A DNA stretch of 64,000 nucleotides, from positions 13,330,001-13,394,000 of the forward strand of contig OZ020485.1 in the NCBI GenBank assembly GCA_963971405.1, read 5' to 3'. The position numbers and the translations under genes were made by a program. This document shows, piece after piece, positions 61,800 through 64,000 of the stretch (the first letter of the stretch is position 1; each line of letters begins with the position of its first letter). The stretch is from Psococerastis gibbosa (lineage: Eukaryota > Arthropoda > Insecta > Psocodea > Psocidae). The notes beneath the pieces are model-generated. The model made no database searches, was not told the origin of the DNA, and saw nothing but the letters and a program-made list of their open reading frames with translations.

Positions 61800-64000
61800 T
61801 AATAGATCTATAATATACAGTGTTTGAAACTTATTTTTTTGTAGAATACCCTAATGAATATTAAGCAGTCTATTTACTAGGGCGTTGACAGTTTATCCAC
61901 ATGTTAAATGCATTACTGCTGAAAGTTGGTCAGAAGCATGCTGAGCTTATTAATCATGAAATTACCCTGAAAATAGGCATTTATTATATTACGGGTACGC
62001 CCATAAGCATATAATGCCCTCGGAAGAGAAAGCATATTATCATAATGGCGAGCACAAATGTAATGGCTTGATGATATGTGACGACGTGCTGAATTTATCA
62101 TGTCGACACAAAAATTATATTGATTGGGGCCTATACGCTGCGGTGCTCCGTAAACAGGGCATTTTACATTAATATGTAATGTAGCCTATGCTGATGCCCA
62201 TTGCCGGTTGCTGGGCACCCGGAGAGTAGGTTAACTTGCAATTATAGCGGACTGCAGTAATTTCAATTCCGGTAAATGGTTTACAATACCTAGCCACTAT
62301 ACTCTTGCAGGCGTACCCTAGATTTGGATCCAGAGGGGGGACAGTTGCAAAACTTTGATTAAATTGATCGGTTTTCGAGAATTTATTTGAAACTTTTTCG
62401 AGTACCTATAAACATTAAAATCGGATTTAATATATCTAGCTAAAATTCCCACATTTTTTTCTATTGTATGCATTCATTAAAGAAAACCCAATTGTGGCGT
62501 ATAGAAGCCAAAGCGTATAACTACATTTTTTTTTTAAATTTTGAGATAACTGCACCATGGTCTTCCTGAAGCAATATCTATTTGTCACGAAGTAGAAGAA
62601 ACGTTCTTCTAAATTCTAACGTGACTGCAGTCGTCACTCGTCACTAAAACCAATCGACCACAGTCAGTTATTGAACTTTATAAGTAAAAAAGTAACGGAC
62701 GCTGAAGCCAATTGGTGTAAGACTGGTGTATTAAAGTGTTGCGAAACATTCCTTATATTTTTCTCAATTATAAACTCTACGATTTATTTTTCCTGTGAAA
62801 TTGGATTTCAATAATAAACTGACTGTGGAGTTTTCGATGGTCTTTGAATACCATGGAAAATGGCTCTTTCGGGGCCTCCAACTTAAACTTAACAATGCTT
62901 GCCATTGTATTGGGTTGGCTGTTGCCACTCATAGTTCATCCCATATGTAATGTATTGAAAATAAGGCGGAAAAATCAAGAGTGGCCGGAAGGTGCTGCCA
63001 TCTACAAAAATCAAGGGAACCATAGGAAGAGACAAGTCAAAACAGGGAGAAGGAGAAAATGGCCAAATATGAGAGGTTGTTTTGATTTGTATTTTTTTGA
63101 AAAGAAATGATGGAAGGCTGAGGGCTTTTAAGGCCTTACCGGGGCCAAGAGGGATGAGAGATGAAGTACCCTTACACTGACAAAACATTGGACTTGGAGC
63201 GGCCATGAACACCAGGGAAGGAAATATCAAAAACATTACCCTCAACAGTGCTACATAGGTAGTCTTACTGCAATATTACATCTTACGAAGCATTGCAATG
63301 TCACTTTAAAGTAATACAACGCCAACAGTTTTAAGCAGTCCTTGTGAGAGTTTCCTTGGTGACTTCGTGGAACATCATGAGTAGAGGAAGAAGAACGCAA
63401 TGTTTTAAGCAGACAAAGGTTTTACAAGGGTTAGTGGAAATGGCATTGGTCAGGCTCTTGTGTTTCGAAATTTCCAGCGAAAAGTCACTTCAGGGAGTAC
63501 CTCTGGAATGGCCTCACCCGCCCCCCCCCCTCCTTCCTGCTCAACATTCCTGCATAGCAAGCATTTCCTGGAAATCATGCCGACATTTACAAATCCAGTG
63601 GGAACGAGCTCGTAGATTAAATTTTCATCACCGAGTGAAACTTGAAATGGGCACCCGTATACTGTTTGGAAATTGAAAATTTTCCAGAAACATAACCTAC
63701 TACTATTATAGGGATACTCACTAAAGTAAGAAAACTGAGGTAAAATGAAAAATTCCATGCCTGGAGTGGGCTACACTTTACGCTATTTGTTTCGAATTTT
63801 GTTCTGCGTAATGCCCTCTTATCCAATCTTCATAACTGGAAACGAGGAGAGTCAATTAGTGAGTCAAAAACCAATAATTGCTGAGTTGTAGCTTTATATA
63901 GGGTCAGCACTGCTGCTTATATCGGATTTTGCTGAAGCTTTACCCAGCTCTATTTTCTGACCTTATGCTGCTGCAACTGCTATTGGCTACTCATTATCGC
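61800..64000. other. No supported gene
   Basis: 62330-62500 is copy 2 of repeat K. Frames at 62844-63110 and 63344-63676 (plus) and 62889-63245 and 63450-63758 (minus) overlap each other and lack domains. Confidence 0.35.
62330..62500. repeat. Dispersed repeat 'K', copy 2 (uninterrupted)
   Basis: Matches 38690-38990 without the 105-base LINE insertion, serving as its empty-site reference. Confidence 0.65.

Noticed and set aside
62844-63110. ORF with a hydrophobic segment, possible membrane protein
   Set aside because: An overlapping antisense frame of greater length, no conserved motif and no splice context; random expectation is not excluded.

Overview
This window looks like a stretch of repeat-dense, AT-rich nuclear DNA from an invertebrate. 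An arthropod, possibly a hemipteran, is my guess from general repeat character only. No host gene can be called with confidence. There are no real tRNA or rRNA genes, no bacterial operons and no CRISPR arrays. Nearly everything recognisable is a transposable element or its debris.

Left third (1-22 kb). A 644-bp hAT-type MITE with an exact 8-bp target-site duplication opens the window. A truncated copy of a roughly 860-bp microsatellite-bearing family follows, here interpreted as Helentron-associated (HINE-like). Next come a LINE ORF2 tail and a small HTH-like ORF with its own poly(A) signal (minus strand, 5551-5715). The centrepiece is an apparently intact 5.8-kb non-LTR retrotransposon on the minus strand (10785-16544). 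It has a zinc-knuckle gag ORF1, an ORF2 with endonuclease, reverse transcriptase, RNase H and a terminal CCHC, a poly(A) tail and a candidate 10-bp TSD. Beyond it lie a second HINE-like copy, palindromic elements, a LINE tail and a 60-bp minisatellite.

Middle (22-50 kb). Five copies of one tRNA-derived SINE family, all on the minus strand, are spread through the window. This part also holds a fold-back MITE family with 3-bp TSDs (26.6, 31.9, 43.9 and 46.3 kb, with a short relative at 33.3 kb), several hAT MITEs with 8-bp TSDs, including one nested inside another's terminal repeat (33.5-34.0 kb), and a TAA-flanked 214-bp MITE (45.67 kb). Other items are a Penelope-like fragment (44.2-45.0 kb) and two head-to-tail LINE 3' ends (41.3-42.6 kb) whose terminal hairpins covary. 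An AT-rich tract at 27.6-28.6 kb carries broken open frames that could be a decayed gene.

Right part (50-64 kb). A nearly intact CR1/L2/Daphne-like LINE on the plus strand (51.87-55.09 kb) has an intact reverse-transcriptase ORF but an endonuclease region broken by two frameshifts. This LINE and an adjacent HINE-like copy appear to split an older repeat whose unbroken relative starts the window. A three-copy 240-bp tandem array and a cluster of four HINE-like copies (59.4-61.5 kb) follow.

The elements relate mainly as layers. MITEs and LINE ends are inserted in or beside one another, so the window records a succession of insertions. Only the 10.8-16.5 kb LINE looks capable of autonomous activity; the SINEs, MITEs and HINE-like copies would depend on enzymes encoded elsewhere.
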